Source: Lachnoclostridium sp. UBA7097 (lineage in GTDB: Bacteria > Bacillota > Clostridia > Lachnospirales > Lachnospiraceae). From it: DNA of 12,309 bases. Shown here piece by piece: positions 6,683-12,309 of this stretch. Each line of letters begins with the position of its first letter. Positions within the stretch are counted from its first letter, which is position 1. The notes under the pieces are model-generated. The model did not search any database and was not told the origin of the DNA. It saw only the letters and a list, made by a program, of their open reading frames with translations. The position numbers and the translations under genes were made by a program. The stretch spans positions 5,257 to 17,565 of the forward strand of contig DKYP01000166.1 in NCBI GenBank assembly GCA_002499945.1, written 5' to 3'.

Positions 6683-7585
6683 TCATTTTACACATCCAGT
6701 AAGTTCATTTATATCTTTAACACCATTCTTTTCCATAAATGTTTTTATTCCATCTATTATTTCTTCTGTAACAGCAGGGTTATGGAAATTAGCTGTACCA
6801 ACAGCTACCACCGTGGCACCTGCCATTATAAATTCAAGTGCATCATCTGCAGAACTTATGCCTCCCATTCCAAGCACAGGTATTTTTACTGCATGTGCTG
6901 CCTGGTATACCATCCTTACTGCAACAGGTTTTATTGCAGGGCCTGACATGCCGCCTGTCTTATTGGCAAGTGCAAATGTCCTTTTATTAATATCTATCTT
7001 CATGCCTGTAAGTGTATTAATTAATGAAACTGCATCTGCCCCGCCTGCTTCAGCTGCCCTTGCCATTTCCGCAATATCTGTTACATTCGGGCTTAACTTC
7101 ATAATTACAGGCTGTTTTGCACATTGTTTTACCTTGTCCGTCACCTGCCTGGCAAGCTCAGGATTCTGCCCGAAAGCTATACCACCCGCCTTTACATTCG
7201 GGCAGGATATATTAATCTCTAAAAGGTCAATACCAGTGTCTGCAAGCCTTTGTACAACCTCTATATATTCTTCAACAGTCCTGCCACATACATTCACAAT
7301 AATTTTAGTATCATACTGTTTTAAAAATGGTATGTCCCTTTCAATAAAAAGGTCTATACCCGGGTTCTGCAGGCCTATTGCATTAAGCATCCCGCCATAG
7401 GTTTCACAGATACGTGGTGTCTGGTTTCCCTGCCATGGTACACTTGACACTCCCTTTGTAGTTACTGCACCAAGTTTGTTTAAATCCACAAAATCCTTAT
7501 ATTCTGCTCCTGAACCAAATGTGCCTGAAGCTGTTGTTACAGGATTCTTCATTTCTACTCCTGCAAAATTAACTGAAAGATTCAT
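6683..7585 (-). CDS. pyrD: Dihydroorotate dehydrogenase B, catalytic subunit
   Basis: FMN-dependent TIM-barrel enzyme oxidising dihydroorotate to orotate, 300 aa, cytoplasmic. The N-terminus has the expected NPVTTASGTFG segment at residues 14-24. Asn and Gly residues of the substrate site follow in MLNAIGLQNPG (66-76). The catalytic base is Cys128 in INISCPNVKAGG; a Cys here marks class 1 enzymes (class 2 uses Ser). The C-terminal phosphate/FMN-binding part reads GMGGISSADDALEFIMAGATVVAVGTA in pieces around 240-265. The gene lies 22 nt after pyrK, which supplies the FAD and [2Fe-2S] subunit, so this is the NAD+-linked class 1B heterotetramer. Its Shine-Dalgarno is GAGG, 6 to 7 nt before the ATG. 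The call is secure. Confidence 0.96.
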   Translation of the reverse strand: MNLSVNFAGVEMKNPVTTASGTFGSGAEYKDFVDLNKLGAVTTKGVSSVPWQGNQTPRICETYGGMLNAIGLQNPGIDLFIERDIPFLKQYDTKIIVNVCGRTVEEYIEVVQRLADTGIDLLEINISCPNVKAGGIAFGQNPELARQVTDKVKQCAKQPVIMKLSPNVTDIAEMARAAEAGGADAVSLINTLTGMKIDINKRTFALANKTGGMSGPAIKPVAVRMVYQAAHAVKIPVLGMGGISSADDALEFIMAGATVVAVGTANFHNPAVTEEIIDGIKTFMEKNGVKDINELTGCVK

Positions 7586-7607
7586 TTTCTACCTCTATAA
7601 TAATCCC

Positions 7608-8396
7608 CTAAAACTCAATTTCCATTGCATCAAACACAGGACCATCCTTGCAAATCCTTTTATTATTTACATTAGTATGTGCATCTTTTTCCCTGGAAGT
7701 GCACACACAGCCAAGACATGCACCTATCCCGCATGCCATCCTTTCCTCTAAGGATACATAAGCCTTTATTCCGTTTTCCGCTGCAAATGCCCTGACGCCA
7801 CGTAACATTGGCAAAGGCCCGCATGAATATATAATATCTGCTTTAATCCCATAATGTTTAACTGCATCAATTACATTACCTTTTACACCAGCACTGCCAT
7901 CTTCTGTTGAAACATAAACATCTGCATATGGCAAAAATTCTTCTTTTAAAAACAAGTTGCCATCCCTGTAGCCAAGCACTGCTGCCACATCACCTTTAAT
8001 ACCTGCCGCAAGACAAAGCATAGGGGGTATTCCTATCCCGCCGCCTATAAGAAGCACCTTTTTCCCGGTAGTTTCTTTAATATCAAAACCATTGCCAAGG
8101 GGTGCAATAACACCAATACTGTCCCCTGCTGCCATATGGGAAAATTCTTCTGTCCCCTTCCCGGCAATGCGGTACACAACCCTTAACATATTATCAGGTG
8201 CATTTATTCCGCATATGCTTATTGGCCTTGGCAAAAGCCTGCTGCCATCATTGCTGTACATGGATATAAACTGTCCTGGCACTGCTTTTCTTGCAATACC
8301 TGTACCATCCGGGAATTTAAGCCACATGCTGTAAATGCCATCTGCAAGTTTTACCTGGCTTGTAATATATGCCAGGCACTTTCTGTTATCAGACAT
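7608..8396 (-). CDS. pyrK: Dihydroorotate dehydrogenase B, electron-transfer subunit
   Basis: Partner of PyrD that passes electrons from FMN through a [2Fe-2S] cluster and FAD to NAD+, 262 aa from the chosen start. FAD-binding residues are in RPIS at 57-60 and the GKGTEEFS region near 80-86; the nucleotide-binding loop GGGIGIPP is at 118-125; the cluster ligands are Cys222, Cys227, Cys230 and Cys249 (MACGIGACLGC ... RICKDGPVF). A longer frame opens with GTG at 8462, overlapping the end of pyrF, but the ATG at 8396 has GGGAGG 5 nt upstream and gives a normal family N-terminus (MSDNRKCLAYITS). The 55-nt gap from pyrF carries a GC-rich hairpin just before this ribosome-binding site. pyrD follows after 22 nt, matching the usual pyrK-pyrD order. 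Confidence 0.95.
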   Translation of the reverse strand: MSDNRKCLAYITSQVKLADGIYSMWLKFPDGTGIARKAVPGQFISMYSNDGSRLLPRPISICGINAPDNMLRVVYRIAGKGTEEFSHMAAGDSIGVIAPLGNGFDIKETTGKKVLLIGGGIGIPPMLCLAAGIKGDVAAVLGYRDGNLFLKEEFLPYADVYVSTEDGSAGVKGNVIDAVKHYGIKADIIYSCGPLPMLRGVRAFAAENGIKAYVSLEERMACGIGACLGCVCTSREKDAHTNVNNKRICKDGPVFDAMEIEF

Positions 8397-8401
8397 ATAA
8401 A

Positions 8402-8407
8402 CCTCCC
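8402..8407 (-). promoter_or_regulatory. Shine-Dalgarno site deciding the pyrK start
   Basis: GGGAGG on the minus strand is spaced 5 nt from the ATG at 8396. It supports that start over the in-frame GTG at 8462, which has no comparable site. Confidence 0.75.
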
Positions 8408-8409
8408 AT

Positions 8410-8424
8410 GCCGCCTCCGGCGGC
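8410..8424 (-). repeat. GC-rich hairpin before pyrK
   Basis: A perfect 6-bp inverted repeat, GCCGCC / GGCGGC with a 3-nt GGA loop, in otherwise AT-rich sequence. It ends 2 nt before the pyrK Shine-Dalgarno. No U-tract follows, so it is not an intrinsic terminator. The loop and 3' arm spell a decoy GGAGG. It could be an intercistronic stabilising or ribosome-access element; function is inferred. Confidence 0.5.
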
Positions 8425-8451
8425 TCAATTTCTTGAAATATTATTTCTTGC

Positions 8452-9369
8452 TTACAAAACACTGTTAATATTTTCTATCATATCAATAACAGCCTGCCTT
8501 GATGCATCTGCATAATTCTGTCCGCCAAATTTCTGGTACTTCTCCTGTTTATAAGCAGCAATAATCCCTCTTGATGAATTAACAATTGCACCAAGCCCGT
8601 CCTCATTAAAATATGCCTTTAAATCCTTCGCAGTGCCGCCCTGTGCACCATAGCCCGGCACAAGTATATAATTATGTGGAAGTATTTTCCTCAGTGCCTT
8701 CCCCATTTCAGGATAAGTTGCACCAATTACGCAGCCCACATTGCTGTAAGTCCCGTCCATGCACTGTGCACCCCATTCTGCAACCTTCCTTGCAACAAGT
8801 TCATATAAAGGCGTCCCTTCAAAAACCTTGTCCTGGAACTCACCACTTGAAGGATTGGATGTTTTAACAAGTATAAATATTCCCTTGTCCTCTTCATTGC
8901 AGACATCTAAAAATGGGGTTATGCCATCACTTCCAAAATATGGGTTTACAGTAATAAAGTCTTCATCAAAACCACAGCAGATGCTGCTTCCAACCTGTAC
9001 CCTGCCAAGGTGGCCTGTTGCATACGCAGCTGATGTAGAACCTATATCACCACGTTTAACATCGCCAATTACTATAAGGCCTTTCTCCTTGCAATAACTA
9101 ACTGTTTTCTGGAATATTGCAACCCCTGGGACACCAAACTGTTCATACATTGCAATTTGTGGCTTTACAGCTGGCACAAGGTCATATATTGCATCAATAA
9201 TGCCTTTATTAAACTGCCATATTGCTTCGGCGGCACCCTCCATGGTTTCACCAAAATACTCAAATGCTTTTTTTTGTATATGTTCCGGGACATAAGAAAG
9301 CATTGGGTCAAGACCTGCTACAACAGGTGCGTTTTTCTTTGTAATTTCATCAATTAATTTCTGAACCAA
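8452..9369 (-). CDS. pyrF: Orotidine 5'-phosphate decarboxylase, type 2
   Basis: Catalyses the last step of UMP synthesis, OMP to UMP plus CO2, in the cytoplasm; 305 aa, the length of the longer subfamily 2 (E. coli-type enzymes are about 240 aa). GLDP at 19-22 and Lys69 (AVKPQIAMYE) form part of the substrate site; the catalytic Asp-Lys-x-x-Asp array is at Asp103, Lys105 and Asp108 (GDVKRGDIGST). PGYGAQGG at 238-245 and the NSSRGI phosphate grip at 264-269 complete the barrel. The start is TTG at 9369: no ATG is available before the conserved GLDP motif, and AAGGAG lies 8 nt upstream. The gene follows pyrC after a 104-nt gap holding two RNA hairpins, one resembling an attenuator, so its expression may be set separately from pyrC. 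Confidence 0.95.
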   Translation of the reverse strand: MVQKLIDEITKKNAPVVAGLDPMLSYVPEHIQKKAFEYFGETMEGAAEAIWQFNKGIIDAIYDLVPAVKPQIAMYEQFGVPGVAIFQKTVSYCKEKGLIVIGDVKRGDIGSTSAAYATGHLGRVQVGSSICCGFDEDFITVNPYFGSDGITPFLDVCNEEDKGIFILVKTSNPSSGEFQDKVFEGTPLYELVARKVAEWGAQCMDGTYSNVGCVIGATYPEMGKALRKILPHNYILVPGYGAQGGTAKDLKAYFNEDGLGAIVNSSRGIIAAYKQEKYQKFGGQNYADASRQAVIDMIENINSVL

Positions 9370-9397
9370 TTATTCTTCTCCTTCTATAAAAATTTCG

Positions 9398-9415
9398 GGC
9401 TAATCAAAATTAGCC
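9398..9415 (-). terminator. Attenuator-like hairpin before pyrF
   Basis: On the minus strand GGCTAAT and ATTAGCC form a perfect 7-bp stem with a TTTG loop, followed after CGAAA by five T residues (9388-9392) and then by the pyrF ribosome-binding site. The T-tract is offset 5 nt from the stem and the upper stem is AU-rich, so termination would be weak or partial. No PyrR-binding consensus was recognised. Best read as a candidate leaky intercistronic terminator. Confidence 0.4.
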
Positions 9416-9417
9416 TG

Positions 9418-9450
9418 GCTGGCAATTCCAAAGTGGTTTCCACAGCCAGC
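9418..9450 (-). repeat. Bulged hairpin between pyrC and pyrF
   Basis: GCTGGC (minus-strand 5' arm, plus 9445-9450) pairs perfectly with GCCAGC (plus 9418-9423), enclosing a second helix GTGG-AAA-CCAC (plus 9433-9443). It lies directly upstream of the attenuator-like hairpin, 2 nt apart. Slipped pairing CTGGCTG with CAGCCAG is also possible, giving an alternative register that abuts the next stem. Role unknown. Confidence 0.45.
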
Positions 9451-9473
9451 ACGCATATTTAAACCCCAGTAAT

Positions 9474-10754
9474 TTATATACAGTAAACTACCTCACCGTC
9501 CACGAATGTTTTTTCAACCCTTCCATAGACTTTCATTCCATTAAATGGCGTATTTTTCCCTTTGGATTCAAATTTGCTGCTGTCAATTTCATATTCTGTA
9601 TCCAGGTCTGCTATAACCAAATCTGCCAGTTTCCCTTCTGCCAGGTTTCCTTTATCTATCCCTATAACTTTTGCAGGATTTACGCTCATCTTGCGGACAA
9701 GTTCCGGCAGTGTAAGATACCCTCCTTTTACAAGGACTGTGTATCCAAGTGCAAATGAGGTTTCAAGCCCCACAATTCCAAATGGTGCTTTTAACATGCT
9801 TTGTGCCTTTTCTTCTGCACCATGTGGTGCATGGTCTGTGGATATTACATCCATAATACCATCTTTTAGCCCGTTCTTTAATGCTTCTACGTCTGCCCTG
9901 CTTCTGAGTGGCGGGTTCATTTTAAACCTTCCGTCATCTTCTGTAATTTCATCATCAGACATTGTAAAATGGTGCGGGCAGGCTTCAGCTGTAACCGGAA
10001 GCCCCTGTTTTTTTGCCATTTCCACCAGTAAAACACTGTCTGCTGTAGAACAATGGCACAAGTGCAGCCTGCACCCTGCTTCTTTTGCCATAAGTATATC
10101 CCTTGCTACAATTACATCTTCAGCAGCATTAATTATACCTGGAAGCCCTAGTTCTTCTGATTTTGCGCCATAGTTCATTACACCGCCGTCCACAAGCCCT
10201 GTATCTTCACAGTGTGAGAATACTGGCATACCTGCCCTGACGGCTTCATGCAGCGCCTGCCTGAAAATCCATGAATCCATTACTGATTTGCCATCTTCAC
10301 TTATGGCAACAGCCCCTGCTTCTTTCATCCCTTCAATATCTGCAATATCCACGCCTTCCTGGCCTAAGGTTATTGCCCCTATTGGCAGTATATGGACAGG
10401 TGCATCTTTTGCCCTTTCAAGTAAATCTTTTACCATTACCGGGGTATCAATAACAGGCTTTGTATTTGGCATAGGGCATATAGTCGTAACACCGCCCCTT
10501 GCCGCTGCTTTTGCCCCTGTAAGCACAGTTTCTTTATATTCAAATCCTGGTTCCCTTAAATGCACATGCAAATCAATAAAACCTGGCATTATAACTTTGC
10601 CAGAAGCATCAATTACTTCTGTGCTGCTGTCCTTTTCACTGATATTTTCTGCTACTTTACAGACCGTCCTGCCCTGTATTAAAATATCCATTTTGCCGTC
10701 AATTCCATTTGCAGGGTCTATAAGATGCCCGTTTTTAATTAAATATTTACCCAT
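9474..10754 (-). CDS. pyrC: Dihydroorotase, class I
   Basis: Zinc amidohydrolase that cyclises carbamoyl-aspartate to dihydroorotate, third step of UMP synthesis; 426 aa from the chosen start, typical for the class I (B. subtilis-like) enzyme. Metal ligands and active residues, numbered from that start: His63 and His65 (DLHVHLREPG), bridging Asp154 (SEDGK, in place of a carboxylated Lys), His181 (SHCED), His234 (CHCST) and catalytic Asp307 (STDHAPH). MNPPLRS at about 279-285 is the substrate loop. An upstream ATG at 10808 and another at 10766 would add 18 or 4 residues; the ATG at 10754 begins MGKYLIKNG, the family N-terminus, and has GGAG 6 nt before it. It follows the Nudix-fold gene by 90 nt, in which I found no convincing promoter, and precedes pyrF. 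Confidence 0.95.
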   Translation of the reverse strand: MGKYLIKNGHLIDPANGIDGKMDILIQGRTVCKVAENISEKDSSTEVIDASGKVIMPGFIDLHVHLREPGFEYKETVLTGAKAAARGGVTTICPMPNTKPVIDTPVMVKDLLERAKDAPVHILPIGAITLGQEGVDIADIEGMKEAGAVAISEDGKSVMDSWIFRQALHEAVRAGMPVFSHCEDTGLVDGGVMNYGAKSEELGLPGIINAAEDVIVARDILMAKEAGCRLHLCHCSTADSVLLVEMAKKQGLPVTAEACPHHFTMSDDEITEDDGRFKMNPPLRSRADVEALKNGLKDGIMDVISTDHAPHGAEEKAQSMLKAPFGIVGLETSFALGYTVLVKGGYLTLPELVRKMSVNPAKVIGIDKGNLAEGKLADLVIADLDTEYEIDSSKFESKGKNTPFNGMKVYGRVEKTFVDGEVVYCI

Positions 10755-10844
10755 TCCACTCTCCATTCCTGCATACAGGCAGTAACATTCTTTATATGCA
10801 GAGGGCACCTGCTAAAACCTTAACAGATGCACCTCATAATATAA

Positions 10845-11243
10845 TTAGTATAACTCTGCTTTTTCCAAATCTTCAAGCATTGGTTTGTTATTGATGTATT
10901 TATCAAAATCCATGCCCTCAATCCATTCTGCGCCGTTTAATTCCTCTGAAAGAATAATATCATCCTCATCTGTCAGGCACAGGTAAGCAAGCCCTAAACT
11001 GCATTCCTTGCCAAGGACAAATGTCCATGTGTACAAAATCCTGTCTACCATTGCAGTAATGCCTGTCTGCTCATGTATTGCCCTTATTACGGCAGTGTCA
11101 GGTGATTCCCCGAATTCTGTTTCAGCATCAATAAATTCCCACCTGTACGGGTCGGATATATTGTCATCAAACCATTTCTTTACAACAAGGAATTTATCAT
11201 CTTTCTGGACAATGCCTTTAACTAAAATCCTGTATTTTTCCAT
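10845..11243 (-). CDS. Small Nudix-fold protein with degenerate Nudix box
   Basis: A 132-aa single-domain protein of Nudix type. The N-terminal strand (YRILVKGIVQKDDKFLVVKKW), the box region at 40-62 and the late AEWIEG segment (about 105-110) follow the family pattern. Aligned to the consensus GX5EX7REUXEEXGU, the box keeps Glu46 (FGES), Arg54, Glu58 and Gly61, but the leading Gly is Ala40, the Glu after Arg is Ala55, and the second Glu of EE is Gln59. Two of the usual metal-binding glutamates are therefore lost, so nucleoside-diphosphate hydrolysis may be weak or absent; ligand binding is an alternative. The ATG at 11243 has GGGGGA 4 nt upstream and is preferred to the ATG at 11255, which would place its own start before that site. 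It lies 21 nt after asd and 90 nt before pyrC. Substrate not predictable. Confidence 0.8.
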   Translation of the reverse strand: MEKYRILVKGIVQKDDKFLVVKKWFDDNISDPYRWEFIDAETEFGESPDTAVIRAIHEQTGITAMVDRILYTWTFVLGKECSLGLAYLCLTDEDDIILSEELNGAEWIEGMDFDKYINNKPMLEDLEKAELY

Positions 11244-11264
11244 ATAATCCCCCATGCAATATAT

Positions 11265-12308
11265 TTATTTAGCAGTAATATATCCTTTTGCCTTAAGAAG
11301 TTCTGCTGTAAGGACACCGCCGCCTGCTGCACCACGGACTGTATTATGTGATAATCCAACAAATTTATAATCAAATACTGTATCTTCACGCAGGCGTCCC
11401 AGTGATATGCCAAAACCATTCTCATAATTAACATCAAGTGTTACCTGCGGGCGGTTTTCCTCGTCAAGATATTGTATAAAGTTCTTTGGTGCATTTGGAA
11501 GGTTTAATTCCTGTGGAAGCCCTTTAAATTCCCTCCATATTTTGATAATCTGTTCTTCAGACGGTTTGTTTCCTTCTTCAAAGTCCATAAATACTGCTGC
11601 TGTATGGCCATCCAGTACAGGCACACGTATGCACTGTGTTGTAATAACAGGTGATGAAGCTTTTATAATTCCACCATTCTCAATATGCCCCCATATACGT
11701 AATGGTTCCTGTTCGCTCTTTTCTTCTTCCCCGCCGATAAACGGGATAATATTCCCTTCCATTTCAGGCCATTCTTTAAATGTCTTGCCTGCGCCTGAAA
11801 TTGCCTGGTATGTTGTTGCAACTACTGTCTTTGGCATAAAACCTGCTTTTTTCAGTGCATGTAGTGCAGGTGTGTAGCTTTGTATAGAGCAGTTCGGCTT
11901 AACAACAATAAATCCCCTTTCTGTGCCAAGGCGTTTCTTCTGGCTGCTTATAACCTCTAAATGCTCCGGGTTAAGTTCAGGTACAACCATAGGGACATCA
12001 GGTGTCCACCTGTGGGCGCTGTTGTTAGAAACAACTGGAGTTTCTGCTTTAGCGTATTCTTCTTCTATTCTTTTAATCTCATCTTTAGACATATCTACTG
12101 CACTAAAAACAAAATCTGCCTCTGAAGCTACACCTTTAACATCACTGACATCTTTTACAATAATATCCTTAACTGCTTCTGGCATAGGTGTCTGCATCTT
12201 CCAGCGGCCGCCTGCTGCTTCTTCATACCTTTTCCCTGCACTTCTCGGGCTTGCTGCTATAACAGTTACTTCAAACCACGGATGGTTCTCTAATAATGAA
12301 ATAAATCT
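11265..12308 (-). CDS. asd: Aspartate-semialdehyde dehydrogenase, archaeal/fungal type (5' end outside window)
   Basis: NADPH-dependent enzyme reducing aspartyl phosphate to aspartate semialdehyde, the branch compound for lysine/diaminopimelate, threonine and methionine. The frame is open to the window edge: an ATG at 12197 exists, but the 37 codons above it encode conserved family sequence (RFISLLENHPWFEV, then SPRSAGKRY), so that ATG is internal and about 10-20 N-terminal residues including the GATGxVG nucleotide loop lie outside. In the 347 visible residues, SNNSAHR is at 94-100, the catalytic Cys140 is in KPNCS, GAGKTFKEWPE is at 172-182, and the active-site His235 is in LDGHTAAVFM. The end GLSHNTVRGAAGGGVLTAELL is characteristic of the archaeal/fungal subfamily, which also occurs in many Clostridia. 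It is the first visible gene of the right-hand block. Confidence 0.95.
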   Translation of the reverse strand, partial: RFISLLENHPWFEVTVIAASPRSAGKRYEEAAGGRWKMQTPMPEAVKDIIVKDVSDVKGVASEADFVFSAVDMSKDEIKRIEEEYAKAETPVVSNNSAHRWTPDVPMVVPELNPEHLEVISSQKKRLGTERGFIVVKPNCSIQSYTPALHALKKAGFMPKTVVATTYQAISGAGKTFKEWPEMEGNIIPFIGGEEEKSEQEPLRIWGHIENGGIIKASSPVITTQCIRVPVLDGHTAAVFMDFEEGNKPSEEQIIKIWREFKGLPQELNLPNAPKNFIQYLDEENRPQVTLDVNYENGFGISLGRLREDTVFDYKFVGLSHNTVRGAAGGGVLTAELLKAKGYITAK

Positions 12309-12309
12309 C

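Noticed and set aside
6813..7400. Open frame of 195 codons on the + strand opposite pyrD, and similar ones opposite pyrC (9562-10173) and the hybrid kinase (2019-2555)
   Set aside because: All are shadows of confident genes, arising from codon bias on the other strand, without family motifs.
8397..8462. GTG at 8462 as the pyrK start
   Set aside because: It overlaps pyrF, would translate through the GC-rich hairpin, lacks a ribosome-binding site, and adds residues not typical of PyrK.
10755..10844. Regulatory RNA or promoter between the Nudix-fold gene and pyrC
   Set aside because: Only a 4-bp hairpin (10768-10779) and short direct repeats were found, with no well-spaced -35/-10 pair; too weak to call.
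12195..12197. ATG at 12197 as the asd start
   Set aside because: The reading frame above it remains open to the window edge and encodes conserved N-terminal ASADH sequence; the true start is outside.
1..12309. Mobile element, CRISPR array, tRNA or dif site
   Set aside because: No transposase, terminal repeats, regularly spaced repeats, tRNA cloverleaf or Xer-site consensus was recognised by eye; a covariance-model or dif profile search was not possible here.

Overview
The window is AT-rich, gene-dense bacterial DNA. Short gaps, purine-rich Shine-Dalgarno sequences, a class 1B dihydroorotate dehydrogenase (PyrD plus PyrK), a type 2 PyrF, a group B [FeFe] hydrogenase and an archaeal/fungal-type aspartate-semialdehyde dehydrogenase together suggest an obligately anaerobic, fermentative Clostridia member, most likely Lachnospiraceae. 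That assignment is inference from gene content; there is no rRNA or other marker here.

Layout. At the left edge a complete Xer-like tyrosine recombinase lies on the + strand (40-1104). Everything else is on the - strand and converges on it. Read in the direction of transcription (right to left), the first block runs from the right edge: asd (5' end cut by the window), a small Nudix-fold protein with a degenerate catalytic box, then pyrC, pyrF, pyrK, pyrD and a ROK-family glucokinase. Gaps in this block are 9 to 104 nt, and the two longest contain or border RNA-hairpin candidates (pyrC-pyrF, pyrF-pyrK). After a 102-nt gap with a good sigma-A type promoter comes a second block: a group B [FeFe] hydrogenase, a soluble PAS-containing hybrid histidine kinase/response regulator, and an RNase HI with an N-terminal hybrid-binding domain. 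These three are 3 nt apart or overlap by 1 nt.

How the genes work together. PyrC makes dihydroorotate, PyrD/PyrK oxidise it to orotate with NAD+, and PyrF makes the final UMP; pyrB, pyrE and carAB are not in the window. asd feeds lysine/diaminopimelate, threonine and methionine synthesis, and the ROK kinase feeds glucose into glycolysis. In the second block the hydrogenase probably handles electrons from ferredoxin during fermentation. The kinase translated directly after it has a cysteine-rich first PAS domain, so a redox or H2-linked signalling pair is a reasonable hypothesis, and it is the most interesting part of the window. No tRNA, rRNA, CRISPR array, insertion sequence or prophage structure was seen. 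Several annotated starts were moved to internal ATG codons because the Shine-Dalgarno spacing and family N-termini fit better there.
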